Source of the DNA: Corynebacterium alimapuense | GTDB lineage: Bacteria; Actinomycetota; Actinomycetes; Mycobacteriales; Mycobacteriaceae | NCBI RefSeq assembly: GCF_003716585.1 | Contig: NZ_PTJO01000005.1 | Location: 310,001-374,000 of the forward strand | Direction: 5' to 3' | Length of the DNA stretch: 64,000 bases | Part shown: piece after piece, positions 1-7,542 of the stretch | Numbering within the stretch: the stretch's first letter is position 1 | How the letters are laid out: each line of letters opens with the position of its first letter | Translations under genes and position numbers: made by a program | Notes under the pieces: generated by a model | Told to the model about the DNA's origin: nothing | Databases searched by the model: none | What the model saw: only the letters and a program-made list of their open reading frames with translations

Positions 1-246
1 CTCATCGCCTAATCGCGGGTCGATGCGGAAATAATCGAGGGTGTCATAGCCATGGGAATCCGAGGAAAAGATCGGCGCGAGCAGCAACGTATCGCAGCCA
101 AGCTCCACGGCGTAGTCCAGCCAGTTAATCAAGCGCGGCAGGCGATGCGCCTGCGCACCCTCGGTACCCTGCCAATCACGAATCGGGGCGCCAGTGGCGC
201 CGAGTGGGTAGACGTGCCAGATAACTGCATGGTCCAAAATGGTCAC
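1..246 (-). CDS. Alpha-amylase family (GH13) protein, C-terminal part outside window
   Basis: Only the first 82 codons lie in the window; the gene runs off the left edge. The reading frame from GTG at 246 gives an N-terminus with [14 protein letters not shown] and a later [18 protein letters not shown], the pattern of the first beta strands of a GH13 TIM barrel, so a glucan-active hydrolase or glucanotransferase is likely. An AGGAGG sits 4 bases upstream of the GTG. The gene diverges from a TetR regulator at 319, which may control it. Substrate specificity cannot be read from this fragment. Confidence 0.75.
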   Translation of the reverse strand, partial: MTILDHAVIWHVYPLGATGAPIRDWQGTEGAQAHRLPRLINWLDYAVELGCDTLLLAPIFSSDSHGYDTLDYFRIDPRLGDE

Positions 247-254
247 GATTCCTC

Positions 255-300
255 CTATTGAGTGTCTATCAATAACTGGTTACTGACTCTAGTTCAATAG
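255..300. promoter_or_regulatory. Inverted repeats between amylase and TetR genes, candidate TetR operators
   Basis: The short divergent intergenic region holds TATTGA (256-261) and TCAATA (269-274) as an inverted repeat with a 7-base spacer, a third copy of the half-site as TCAATAG at 294-300 (inverted relative to CTATTGA at 255-261), and TAAC-N2-GTTA at 273-282. TetR proteins commonly bind such dyads next to their own gene. The assignment is inference from position and symmetry. Confidence 0.45.
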
Positions 301-318
301 CGGCTAGGATTGTCAACC

Positions 319-921
319 GTGAGTACTCGCAAGCGCCTAAGCACTACCGAACGCCGAGCCGTCATCTTGGAGGCCGCTCGGTCACATTTTTCTGCCGCCG
401 CCTATCCAGAGGTCTCCGTCGCGGCGATCGCGAAAGATTCCGGAAGCTCACAAGCTCTAGTCTTCCACTACTTCGCATCCAAGGCGGGGCTTCAGGCCAC
501 CGTCGTCAGCGAATCGCTGGCTCAACTCCGCCAGGCTCAGCTGTTGGCTGACTCTGCGCTTAGTCCGGGCACTTCCGCCCGCGACCGGATAAGAACACTC
601 CTGCTCACCCATCTGGAGCACCTCGCAGCAGATCCCAACCTCATTCCGCGCACCGGCGAGCCCGCCACCACCCATCAGATCCGCGACCAGGCTCGATCCG
701 ACTTGGTCGACTGGCTCAGCGAACTATTGGCGGTGACAGACTTCTCCCGCCATACCTGGGCGCTCTGGGGCTGGGCAGGCTTTCTCGAGCTAGTCGCCCG
801 CCGCTGGGCGGAAGCAGGGTGCCCAGCAGATGAGCGTTTCCCGCTTATCGACGCCGCCCTTGGCGCCCTAGAAGGCGCCCTCGGCGATTGGTCGACCACC
901 CCACAGTGGCCTCAAGCTTGA
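319..921 (+). CDS. TetR family transcriptional regulator
   Basis: About 200 residues, normal for TetR. The N-terminus has the helix-turn-helix pattern RRAVILEAARSHF ... VSVAAIAKDSGSSQALVFHYF, where the last part is the recognition helix followed by the typical F-x-x-K segment (FASKAGLQA). The rest is a helical ligand-binding domain of unknown ligand. GTG at 319 is preferred over an in-frame TTG at 310 because the AGGA at 305-308 is then about 10 bases away rather than 1. It diverges from the amylase gene and is convergent with the M56 protease gene. Likely autoregulated and controlling the amylase gene (inference). Confidence 0.85.
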   Translation: MSTRKRLSTTERRAVILEAARSHFSAAAYPEVSVAAIAKDSGSSQALVFHYFASKAGLQATVVSESLAQLRQAQLLADSALSPGTSARDRIRTLLLTHLEHLAADPNLIPRTGEPATTHQIRDQARSDLVDWLSELLAVTDFSRHTWALWGWAGFLELVARRWAEAGCPADERFPLIDAALGALEGALGDWSTTPQWPQA

Positions 922-962
922 TTCCCCCAGTCATGCTCACGCGACGATCATTGCTCCGAGAG

Positions 963-1949
963 CTAAATACAGCCACTCAATAGAGCGTTGGCATAAGAGC
1001 TCAACACCACGACGCTAACCACGCTGAGCACCATGAGCTGGATGGTCGCGGCAGCGGCAGGAAGCAGCCCGCATTGACCAATCGCAGGAGAGACCAAATG
1101 CGGAATCCGCTCCGGACCCGCGGCGGGAAGCGGGCCCGCAACCATCCCTGAAACACCTGTTGGCAATACCCGTTCACCAAGGATGAGCAGTGCGCGCACC
1201 AGTGCGGTAGTGCCCACCTTGGATCGTGCCTGATCATCGGCGGCAATCTCTAGATATGCGGGAATACCTGCGGCGGCTTCTCGGATGAAAGGAACCCAGC
1301 GCAATTGCGCAGCGATACTAGCAACCAGGTCAGCGATCAGATGGTGACGCTGTCGAAGATGGGCTTCCTCATGTTCCAAGACTGCTATCAATTCTTGTTT
1401 GTCTAGCCGCTCGCAGGCCCCAGTCGATAAAACAATGCCACCCTGGCCGCGGGAAAAGCTCAACGCCCACGTTGCCTCATCTGTGGCCAGCGCTACCTGA
1501 TAACCGTGGATCCACTGCCGAGAGCTCCCCGCTAGTACCACCCCTGCGAGCTCCCGAGAACGCCGAAGCCGAGAAAAATACTGTGCAGCCACCCCAGCAG
1601 TACCCAATGCTCCTGCAATTATCGGAAGCAGAAGGAAAGTCACCGAGGGGATCCCCGTCTCCACTGTGGTCAACGTGAAGGGGTTAGCTGCCGCCACACA
1701 TTGCTGGCACACCTGGGCCGCGCCCATCGGCAACACATCTGGACCAGTAACCACCCAGGCAAATGCGAGAACTACCGCTACTATCGCAGCTGGCCAGATC
1801 AAGACTCCCCCAAAGAGCAACGCAATGGCCAACCGAGGAAACCTAGCTAATACTGGCGCTCCTTTGCGCAGCGGAAGATGCCCAAACCAGCCGACGGCAA
1901 GCATTAAGACGCCAGCCAAGAGCACCCCTAGCGCCGCAGTCCCATTCAT
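963..1949 (-). CDS. M56 family membrane metallopeptidase (BlaR1-like)
   Basis: 328 residues. Predicted membrane segments near 5-22, 39-67 and 102-122, with a fourth near the C-terminus (about 303-322). The zinc-protease motif HEEAH is at 193-197 in the loop before the last segment, which in BlaR1 proteins faces the cytoplasm and cleaves the partner repressor. No penicillin-binding domain follows, so this is the short M56 form. A CQQC motif at 81-84 falls in the loop predicted to be outside the membrane, suggesting a redox-active or metal-binding sensor (inference). It overlaps the BlaI-type repressor gene by 4 bases (ATGA), the usual pairing of protease and repressor. Confidence 0.85.
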   Translation of the reverse strand: MNGTAALGVLLAGVLMLAVGWFGHLPLRKGAPVLARFPRLAIALLFGGVLIWPAAIVAVVLAFAWVVTGPDVLPMGAAQVCQQCVAAANPFTLTTVETGIPSVTFLLLPIIAGALGTAGVAAQYFSRLRRSRELAGVVLAGSSRQWIHGYQVALATDEATWALSFSRGQGGIVLSTGACERLDKQELIAVLEHEEAHLRQRHHLIADLVASIAAQLRWVPFIREAAAGIPAYLEIAADDQARSKVGTTALVRALLILGERVLPTGVSGMVAGPLPAAGPERIPHLVSPAIGQCGLLPAAAATIQLMVLSVVSVVVLSSYANALLSGCI

Positions 1950-2317
1950 TGCTGCTGTTCCTGATCATGCAGATACTGCCGAAGTAGCTCGCGATCTTGA
2001 TCTTCCATGTTGTCCACAAAATGCAGGATCGAGGCTTCTCGATTGCGGCTAGCGCTTAAAGCCTGGTCCATGAGCTCGGCGGTGTAATGTTCACGACTCA
2101 TCTTGGCTGCGTGCCGGGCAAAGCGTCCATCCTTGATGACCACCACCATGCCTTTGCCTGCCAAGTGACGAAGGACCGTCGCGATCGTCGTATAGGCCGG
2201 GTTTCCAGGAAGGTAGTCAATAATCTCCCGAATCATCAGATCACCGTGGTCCCAGAGCAGGTGCATGACCTGCTGTTCTAAGGAACCTAGCGCGGGAATC
2301 TGCGAAGAGGCATTCAC
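1946..2317 (-). CDS. BlaI/MecI/CopY family transcriptional repressor
   Basis: 123 residues, the usual length. The N-terminal winged helix reads LGSLEQQVMHLLWDHGDLMI and then YTTIATVLRHLAGKGMV, the recognition helix typical of BlaI/MecI/CopY. The C-terminal part is a helical dimerisation region. The gene lies between a CPVC membrane protein (4-base overlap upstream) and an M56 protease (4-base overlap downstream), so the three are translated together. It probably binds the four TAGTCGACTA-type dyads at 2894-2954 and is inactivated by the M56 protein, as in BlaI/BlaR1 systems (inference). Confidence 0.9.
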   Translation of the reverse strand: MNASSQIPALGSLEQQVMHLLWDHGDLMIREIIDYLPGNPAYTTIATVLRHLAGKGMVVVIKDGRFARHAAKMSREHYTAELMDQALSASRNREASILHFVDNMEDQDRELLRQYLHDQEQQQ

Positions 2318-2877
2318 TGATTATCCCCCTGATTAGCAGCAGATACCGGGCACGAGACTTGTCCGCGCAACCGGAGATAGAGAGCGACGCTGACCAAAGC
2401 CAAACCCAGCAACGCCAAATAGGGTTGGACGGGGGCAAACCACGTCAGCGCGCCGGAATAACCCAGCGCCAACAGTGCCAGTTTGTTGCAGACCGGGCAG
2501 CCTACCGCGAACCAGGTGAGCACTCCCCCAGCCATCCCCATCCGGCTGGAGGCAACCGCGCCTGCTTCCGGATCGGCGTGATCACCACTTTCTTGCCCTG
2601 TGGCTGATTTCCCACCACTGACATAGGTGGCAATCAGCATGCCGGAAAACCCGGAGGTCAGCAGCCAGACCGGATAGTTCCACCACACGGGGGGAATATC
2701 CCGGCTAAACACTGGGTTGGGGATGAGGACACTCGAGAGACCAATCAGAGCAGCCACCGCTAAAGAAGCCACGACCGCGACGAGAACATGCCGGGGAGTC
2801 CATGCAGACAACGCCGTGAGAATGTCTCGACTCCGACTATTAGGGCGCCGCAGAGCCAGGGCCGTTGATTGTTCCAT
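2314..2877 (-). CDS. Small polytopic membrane protein with CPVC motif
   Basis: 187 residues from ATG at 2877; an in-frame extension to 2925 would run through the operator array and is unlikely. Hydrophobic segments near 30-50, 68-86, 117-135 and 150-170. A CPVC motif lies at 127-130 within a membrane segment (FAVGCPVCNKLALLALG) and a third cysteine at 176 near the C-terminus. I do not recognise a named family. The CxxC in a membrane helix next to DsbA- and CcdA-like genes points to thiol transfer or metal handling (inference). No clear ribosome binding site is seen, so translation may be leaderless. First gene of the BlaI/M56 operon. Confidence 0.7.
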   Translation of the reverse strand: MEQSTALALRRPNSRSRDILTALSAWTPRHVLVAVVASLAVAALIGLSSVLIPNPVFSRDIPPVWWNYPVWLLTSGFSGMLIATYVSGGKSATGQESGDHADPEAGAVASSRMGMAGGVLTWFAVGCPVCNKLALLALGYSGALTWFAPVQPYLALLGLALVSVALYLRLRGQVSCPVSAANQGDNQ

Positions 2878-2893
2878 GTGCCAAGAGTGCCAT

Positions 2894-2954
2894 AGATCGA
2901 CTATCGAGCATAGTCGACTATGCAAAGTAGTCGACTATGTGCGATAGTCAGCTA
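2894..2954. promoter_or_regulatory. Four-dyad operator array, candidate BlaI-type repressor sites
   Basis: Between the divergent genes there are two exact dyads, CATAGTCGACTATG at 2909-2922 and TAGTCGACTA at 2928-2937, flanked by two degenerate ones: right half GACTA at 2899-2903 and left half TAGTC at 2945-2949. The four centres fall at 2898.5, 2915.5, 2932.5 and 2949.5, an exact 17-bp period. This placement would let one repressor control both the membrane protein-BlaI-M56 operon and the DsbA-CcdA operon. Binding by the neighbouring BlaI-like protein is inference. Confidence 0.75.
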
Positions 2955-3002
2955 AAAGTTCTGTCACCGAACAGCCTCACACGAGGCCACGGAGGAAAGC
3001 AC

Positions 3003-3764
3003 ATGGCCACAGGATCAAACTCGCGTTCTACCCAACGCAACAAATGGTTGGTCCCGGCGATCATCATTGCCGTAGCGGTGCTGCTCATCGGCATGGTGCT
3101 AGCCATGAATGGCGATTCTGACACGGTGGACTCTGCATCAGAACAGAGCACCAGCGAAGCTCAGACCGCTGGAGTAGTCCCCGGACAAGCCACCACCGAG
3201 GCTGCGCAACCAGACCTCACGGTGGTAGAGGGCAGAGATGAGTTAGATCCAGAGGCAGTGGGGTCAGTCGATGCTCCCGTGGGCTTGGTGGTCTTTTCTG
3301 ACTACCAGTGCCACTACTGTGCTTTATGGAGCGCTGACACCCTGCCAGCCATGCTCGAGCACGTAGAAGATGGCAACCTGCGCATCGAATGGCGAAATCT
3401 AGCCCTCTTTGGAGATGCTTCGGATCGTGCGGCGCGAGCTTCTTATGCAGCGGGCCTCCAAGGAAGTTTCTTGGAATACCATGAGGCACTATTTTCCAAT
3501 GGTGAAACTCGATCAGAACAGCAGCTCAGCGATGAGTCTTTGACCACGCTTGCCGGTGAACTGGGGCTCGACACTCAACAATTTGGCACTGATTTTAACT
3601 CCCCTGAGACCGCGACCGCAGTGGCTAGTGGTGTCCAGCAGGGTATCGATCTAGGTGTCTACTCCACGCCAGCCTTCATTCTGGGCGGGCAGCCGATCAT
3701 GGGAGCACAGCCCACCGAGGTATTCGAAAATGCCTTTGAACTCGCACTAGGTGAGCAGGAATAA
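3003..3764 (+). CDS. DsbA-like thioredoxin-fold protein, membrane anchored
   Basis: 253 residues from ATG at 3003, chosen because GGAGG lies just upstream; the frame is open further 5' but that part covers the operators. Residues 14-35 form one hydrophobic anchor (WLVPAIIIAVAVLLIGMVLA), followed by a Ser/Thr/Ala/Glu-rich linker and a DsbA-type domain. The active site CHYC is at 103-106 after VVFSDYQ, and a cis-proline motif (YSTPAFILGG) lies near residues 220-230. It should act outside the membrane in disulfide formation, isomerisation or reduction. The next gene, a CcdA-like carrier, starts 2 bases after its stop, so the two are probably partners. Confidence 0.88.
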   Translation: MATGSNSRSTQRNKWLVPAIIIAVAVLLIGMVLAMNGDSDTVDSASEQSTSEAQTAGVVPGQATTEAAQPDLTVVEGRDELDPEAVGSVDAPVGLVVFSDYQCHYCALWSADTLPAMLEHVEDGNLRIEWRNLALFGDASDRAARASYAAGLQGSFLEYHEALFSNGETRSEQQLSDESLTTLAGELGLDTQQFGTDFNSPETATAVASGVQQGIDLGVYSTPAFILGGQPIMGAQPTEVFENAFELALGEQE

Positions 3765-3766
3765 CA

Positions 3767-4696
3767 ATGGACATCGGTCTACTGACCGCCTTTCTAGGCG
3801 GCATATTGGCGCTATTGAGCCCGTGTGCTGCATTGCTTCTGCCCGCATTCTTTGCTTCTTCGGTCGGCGCTGGCCCTCGATTACTGCTGCACGGTCTGGT
3901 TTTCTACGCTGGCCTTCTGGTCTTGTTAGTCCCCTTGGGCCTGGGCGCTGGGTTCTTAGGCGAGCTCTTTGTTACCCAACGTCAAACCATCATCGTGGTG
4001 TCTTCGATCGTGTTGATATTGCTTGGTATCGCACAGATTTTTGGCCTTGGATTCGATACTTCCAAGATGCTGCCCGGCCAAGATAACTTGCAGTCACGCG
4101 CCTCAGTATCGACCGGGCTGGGCAAGAGCTTCTTGCTCGGAATGACCAGTAGCGTCGCCGGTTTCTGTGCCGGGCCCATCCTCGGGGCAGTGCTAACTTT
4201 GGCAGCCACTAGCGGCAGCCTCATAGCCTCAGTGTTGATCCTCAGCGCCTACGGTGCCGGCATGGTGTTGCCCTTGATCGCCATCGCCGCGCTCTGGTCC
4301 AAACTGGGACAACGCGGTCAGCGTGCGCTGCGCGGTAGGGAATTTCACTTCCTCGGACGAGCGTGGCACAGCACCTCGGTCATCAGTGGTTTACTCATCA
4401 CCGCAGTCGGCATCATCTTCTGGATGACCAACGGCCTCGTGGGAGTTCCAGAATTAGTCCCCGCCGAGACTCAGTCCTGGCTGCAAGATTCTGCTTCGCT
4501 ACTAGGCAGCCCGATCTTCGATATCTTGGCTATTCTCGCCCTGGCCGCAGTGGCTCTCTATGCCTGGAATAAGCGGCAACGTAGGCAACAAGAGTGGGAA
4601 CAAGAATCAGAAACTAGCCCTGCTCATAGCGGCTGGGTGATCACTCCTACCCAGGTTGCTAGCCAACGCCACTCGGCCACCGACGAGCAGCCCTAG
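3767..4696 (+). CDS. CcdA/DsbD-like transmembrane thiol-electron carrier
   Basis: 309 residues with at least six hydrophobic segments. Conserved cysteines sit in LLSPCAALLLPAF (Cys20) and VAGFCAGPILG (Cys134), the pair that shuttles electrons across the membrane in CcdA/DsbD proteins. The C-terminal tail after about residue 265 is charged and probably cytoplasmic. It would pass reducing power from cytoplasmic thioredoxin to the DsbA-like protein encoded just upstream. The cysteines are followed by Ala rather than the common Pro-Val-Leu context of cytochrome-biogenesis CcdA, so a general thiol-redox role is as likely as cytochrome c maturation. No cytochrome biogenesis gene is adjacent. Confidence 0.85.
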   Translation: MDIGLLTAFLGGILALLSPCAALLLPAFFASSVGAGPRLLLHGLVFYAGLLVLLVPLGLGAGFLGELFVTQRQTIIVVSSIVLILLGIAQIFGLGFDTSKMLPGQDNLQSRASVSTGLGKSFLLGMTSSVAGFCAGPILGAVLTLAATSGSLIASVLILSAYGAGMVLPLIAIAALWSKLGQRGQRALRGREFHFLGRAWHSTSVISGLLITAVGIIFWMTNGLVGVPELVPAETQSWLQDSASLLGSPIFDILAILALAAVALYAWNKRQRRQQEWEQESETSPAHSGWVITPTQVASQRHSATDEQP

Positions 4697-4712
4697 AATC
4701 TGCTGCGTGAAA

Positions 4713-5441
4713 TTAACGCCGCCCGATCAAGTCATTGACCTGGGTGGTGGAATACGGGCAGCGGAAAGTGGCAGGTTGCCACCGGGTGCCTTCTGCGCCA
4801 ATCCAACCAGTCACGGGGGTCCAGCCATGAAGTGCGCTGCCAACCCACACGGGCAATCCCCCAGAAAGTTCCTCGACGCTGATCGGCCGCGATCCGGTGT
4901 CGTTGAGTACCTCACGAGTCGCCGCTACTGTCACTGAAGGCAGTTGATCCGAATGCTCTGGGAACATCAACCGGTCGTCTTCCCACCACGCGATTGCCGC
5001 GTGCGCAGCCTCGACAACACGGCCATCGGAACCATAAAGCAGGGCGTCATCGGCGCCGAGCCCCTGAGCGCTCAATCGCAGCTGCGCCAATACTGCTAGA
5101 TCCGGGCCTTTGGTCTTCGGTCTGCTCCGCGGATCACATTGCTCAGGGATGTGCAGCACAGTCTGGTGGCGAAGCTCTGGTGCCGGGCGCAGCCGGAGAA
5201 AAAGCTGCCCGCCGTGGGCCTCTGCCCGGGGAAACCACCGTCCGTGTTCTGGGCATGCCTGATAGGCAGCATCCAAAAACTCCTCGGTATCAATCCCTGG
5301 CAGGCTCGCAGCAAAGCGATGACGGTGGTGTGCCCATCCGGCCACCACACCATGCGATACCAACCAGGAATCAATCACCTCCGGAGCCGATTCCGGTTCG
5401 ATCGACGAGACCAAATCTCGGCCCTCCCAGCGAAGTATCAT
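4713..5441 (-). CDS. pabC: Aminodeoxychorismate lyase (class IV aminotransferase fold)
   Basis: 242 residues. The sequence VEAAHAAIAWWEDDRLMFPEHS and the later ELSGGLPVWVGSALHGWTPV are the substrate and PLP-pocket segments of branched-chain aminotransferase-like PabC proteins. It would convert 4-amino-4-deoxychorismate into p-aminobenzoate and pyruvate for folate synthesis. The ATG overlaps the stop of the fused pabAB gene by 4 bases, so the two are translationally coupled and supply consecutive steps. The VEAAHA stretch replaces the more usual E-x-x-x-x-N of bacterial PabC, so activity rests partly on context. Confidence 0.82.
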   Translation of the reverse strand: MILRWEGRDLVSSIEPESAPEVIDSWLVSHGVVAGWAHHRHRFAASLPGIDTEEFLDAAYQACPEHGRWFPRAEAHGGQLFLRLRPAPELRHQTVLHIPEQCDPRSRPKTKGPDLAVLAQLRLSAQGLGADDALLYGSDGRVVEAAHAAIAWWEDDRLMFPEHSDQLPSVTVAATREVLNDTGSRPISVEELSGGLPVWVGSALHGWTPVTGWIGAEGTRWQPATFRCPYSTTQVNDLIGRR

Positions 5442-7393
5442 CCCGGGTAGTCCTGTCCGAGCAAGCGCAGCAGCGGCGCTGATTTAGTGATGATCTCTTC
5501 GTACTCGCCTACCGGATCAGACAGCGCGATCACTGCCCCGCCGACGCCATAGGAAATACCAGCGTCATCTGCGACGATGCTGCGAATAACCATCGATAGA
5601 TCCATCCCACCATCTAGGGAAAAATAGCCCAGCGCACCAGAGTAGACACCCCGCGGGCCTTGCTCTAGACGATCGATGATCTCCATAGTTCGAACTTTTG
5701 GCGCCCCCGTCATCGAACCTCCTGGGAAACTAGCTTGGACCGCGTCCACGGCCCCGGCGCCTTCTGCCAACCGGCAGGTAACGGTGCTGACCAACTGGTG
5801 AACGGTGGCGTAGCTTTCTACCTGAAAGAGCTCTTGCGCACGCATAGTTCCCGGCGCGGCAACGTGCGTTAAATCATTGCGTACCAAATCGACAATCATC
5901 AGATTCTCTGCTCGGTCTTTCTCATCCACTGCCAGGCTGGCGCGCAATCGTGCATCCTCGCCAGGGTCATTGGAGCGAGGTCGAGTGCCTTTGATCGGCC
6001 TAGATTCCACCATCCCGGCCCGATCAATGGCCAAAAATCTCTCTGGAGAACTTGAGAGCACGCTCAACCCGCCAATACGCAGCAGTGCTCCGAATGGCGT
6101 CGGGTTGGCCGCCCGCAACGCAGCATAGGCGGCTTCGATGTCGAGGTGACCGGCAGCGCGAAGCTGGTTAGTCAAGCACACTTCATAAGTTTCTCCGGCC
6201 CTAATTTCGCCCAGGCAGGCTTCCACCAGCTCCAGATATTGTGCTTGATTGTGCCGGGGTATAAGCGTTGAGACCTCACCTAGCGGCCGCTTATCGACGC
6301 CGCCCTGAGCCAACCCTGCGATCTGAGTTGCGGTATCCCGACACCAAGCCCGTTGTGCTTGATCATGTTCAGAGCCGATGAGTGCAATCAGATGGGTGCG
6401 GTGTCGCAGGTGGTCGATGACCACTGCGCGATCAGCAAAGATCATGGCCAGGTCTGGCTGATCGGAGCGATGGGTGGTGCTGCCACCACATTCGCCCTTG
6501 AGCTCGTAGCCCAACCAACCCACCCAGCCCAGTCCAAAGCCGGCTTCATAGTCCCCTGGGTCGAGCGTGTTGTTGGCCAGATCGGTGGCCAATTGCTCCA
6601 ATAAAGACTCCCCCACTTGACCGATCCAGACTCTGGCCAAGGGCCCGCTGGCATCCCCAAGATAGCTAAACCTGCCGTTGTCCCGATCCGGTGAAGTCGA
6701 GTCCAACCAGAAGCTCTCGGCGGAACCGGCAAATAACTCAGCATGAATAGCCGCTGCGTCAACCTCGGTATCAAGGGTTTCTTGGTGCAGCTGCCAGCGG
6801 GTGCGGTGGTTGAGATTCCACTGCGCGGCCAGCGCGAGGAAATTCTCAATCATCTGGTGGCCGAATTGTCCGCCAATTGATTCCGGATGGAACTGCACGC
6901 CCCACTGCGGAAGCTCTCGGTGCGAAAGCCCCATGATCAGACCGTCTTCGGTGCGGGCGCAGACCTCGAGGGCGGCGGCTGGCTCGGAGACGAGCAAAGA
7001 GTGATAGCGCACGACGTCGATACGCTCAGGCAAACTGGCAAATACCCCGGTGCGATCGTGCACCACAGTTGATACCCGGCCATGCACCGGCTCCGGCGCG
7101 CGCGTGATGGTTCCACCGTGGGCGTAGGCGATGGCTTGATGTCCCAAACAAACTCCCAAGACGGGTACGCGCGATTGACGGAGAACATCAAGGCAGATGC
7201 CGATGTCGCGCGGGTGCTCGGGGCGCCCTGGTCCGGGTGAGATGATCACGGCGTCGAAAAGCGAGACTCGCTCAGGGTCCCACCCAGGTTCGTCATTGCG
7301 GATGACGGTGGGCAGGACACCGGTGACGTCTTCGACATAGGAGGCGAGGTTCCAGGTAAAGGAATCGACGTTATCGATAATCAGCGTGCGCAC
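5438..7393 (-). CDS. pabAB: Aminodeoxychorismate synthase, fused PabA-PabB
   Basis: 651 residues starting with GTG. Residues 1-190 are a class I glutamine amidotransferase: IISPGPGRPEHPRD, the nucleophile motif VLGVCLGHQAI and the HPES triad (QFHPESIGG). The rest is a chorismate-binding domain with SSSPERFLAI, RPIKGTRPR and the C-terminal PGGSMTGAPKVRTMEIID. RPIKGTRPR and the adjacent pabC favour p-aminobenzoate over anthranilate synthesis. The domain fusion is common in actinobacteria. Start codon choice is supported by the immediate LIIDNVDSFTWN amidotransferase strand. Confidence 0.93.
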   Translation of the reverse strand: MRTLIIDNVDSFTWNLASYVEDVTGVLPTVIRNDEPGWDPERVSLFDAVIISPGPGRPEHPRDIGICLDVLRQSRVPVLGVCLGHQAIAYAHGGTITRAPEPVHGRVSTVVHDRTGVFASLPERIDVVRYHSLLVSEPAAALEVCARTEDGLIMGLSHRELPQWGVQFHPESIGGQFGHQMIENFLALAAQWNLNHRTRWQLHQETLDTEVDAAAIHAELFAGSAESFWLDSTSPDRDNGRFSYLGDASGPLARVWIGQVGESLLEQLATDLANNTLDPGDYEAGFGLGWVGWLGYELKGECGGSTTHRSDQPDLAMIFADRAVVIDHLRHRTHLIALIGSEHDQAQRAWCRDTATQIAGLAQGGVDKRPLGEVSTLIPRHNQAQYLELVEACLGEIRAGETYEVCLTNQLRAAGHLDIEAAYAALRAANPTPFGALLRIGGLSVLSSSPERFLAIDRAGMVESRPIKGTRPRSNDPGEDARLRASLAVDEKDRAENLMIVDLVRNDLTHVAAPGTMRAQELFQVESYATVHQLVSTVTCRLAEGAGAVDAVQASFPGGSMTGAPKVRTMEIIDRLEQGPRGVYSGALGYFSLDGGMDLSMVIRSIVADDAGISYGVGGAVIALSDPVGEYEEIITKSAPLLRLLGQDYPG

Positions 7394-7473
7394 GCTCGCC
7401 AGCGTATCCCGACGGCTTGCTCGTTCGGAACTTTTTAGCGCATCCGCCTCATGGCTTTAGCTCAAGGAAAACT

Positions 7474-7517
7474 AATGCGGCCGCCTGGGAACCTTCAAGG
7501 TCTCAGGCGGCCGCATT
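7474..7517 (-). terminator. glyA terminator hairpin
   Basis: A 14-bp perfect stem, AATGCGGCCGCCTG (7474-7487) with CAGGCGGCCGCATT (7504-7517), lies just after the glyA stop at 7543 and is followed on the minus strand by AGTTTTCC. The loop also self-pairs (ACCTT/AAGGT). Confidence 0.8.
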
Positions 7518-7542
7518 GATGCTGCTGTAAGGAAAGGAGCTC

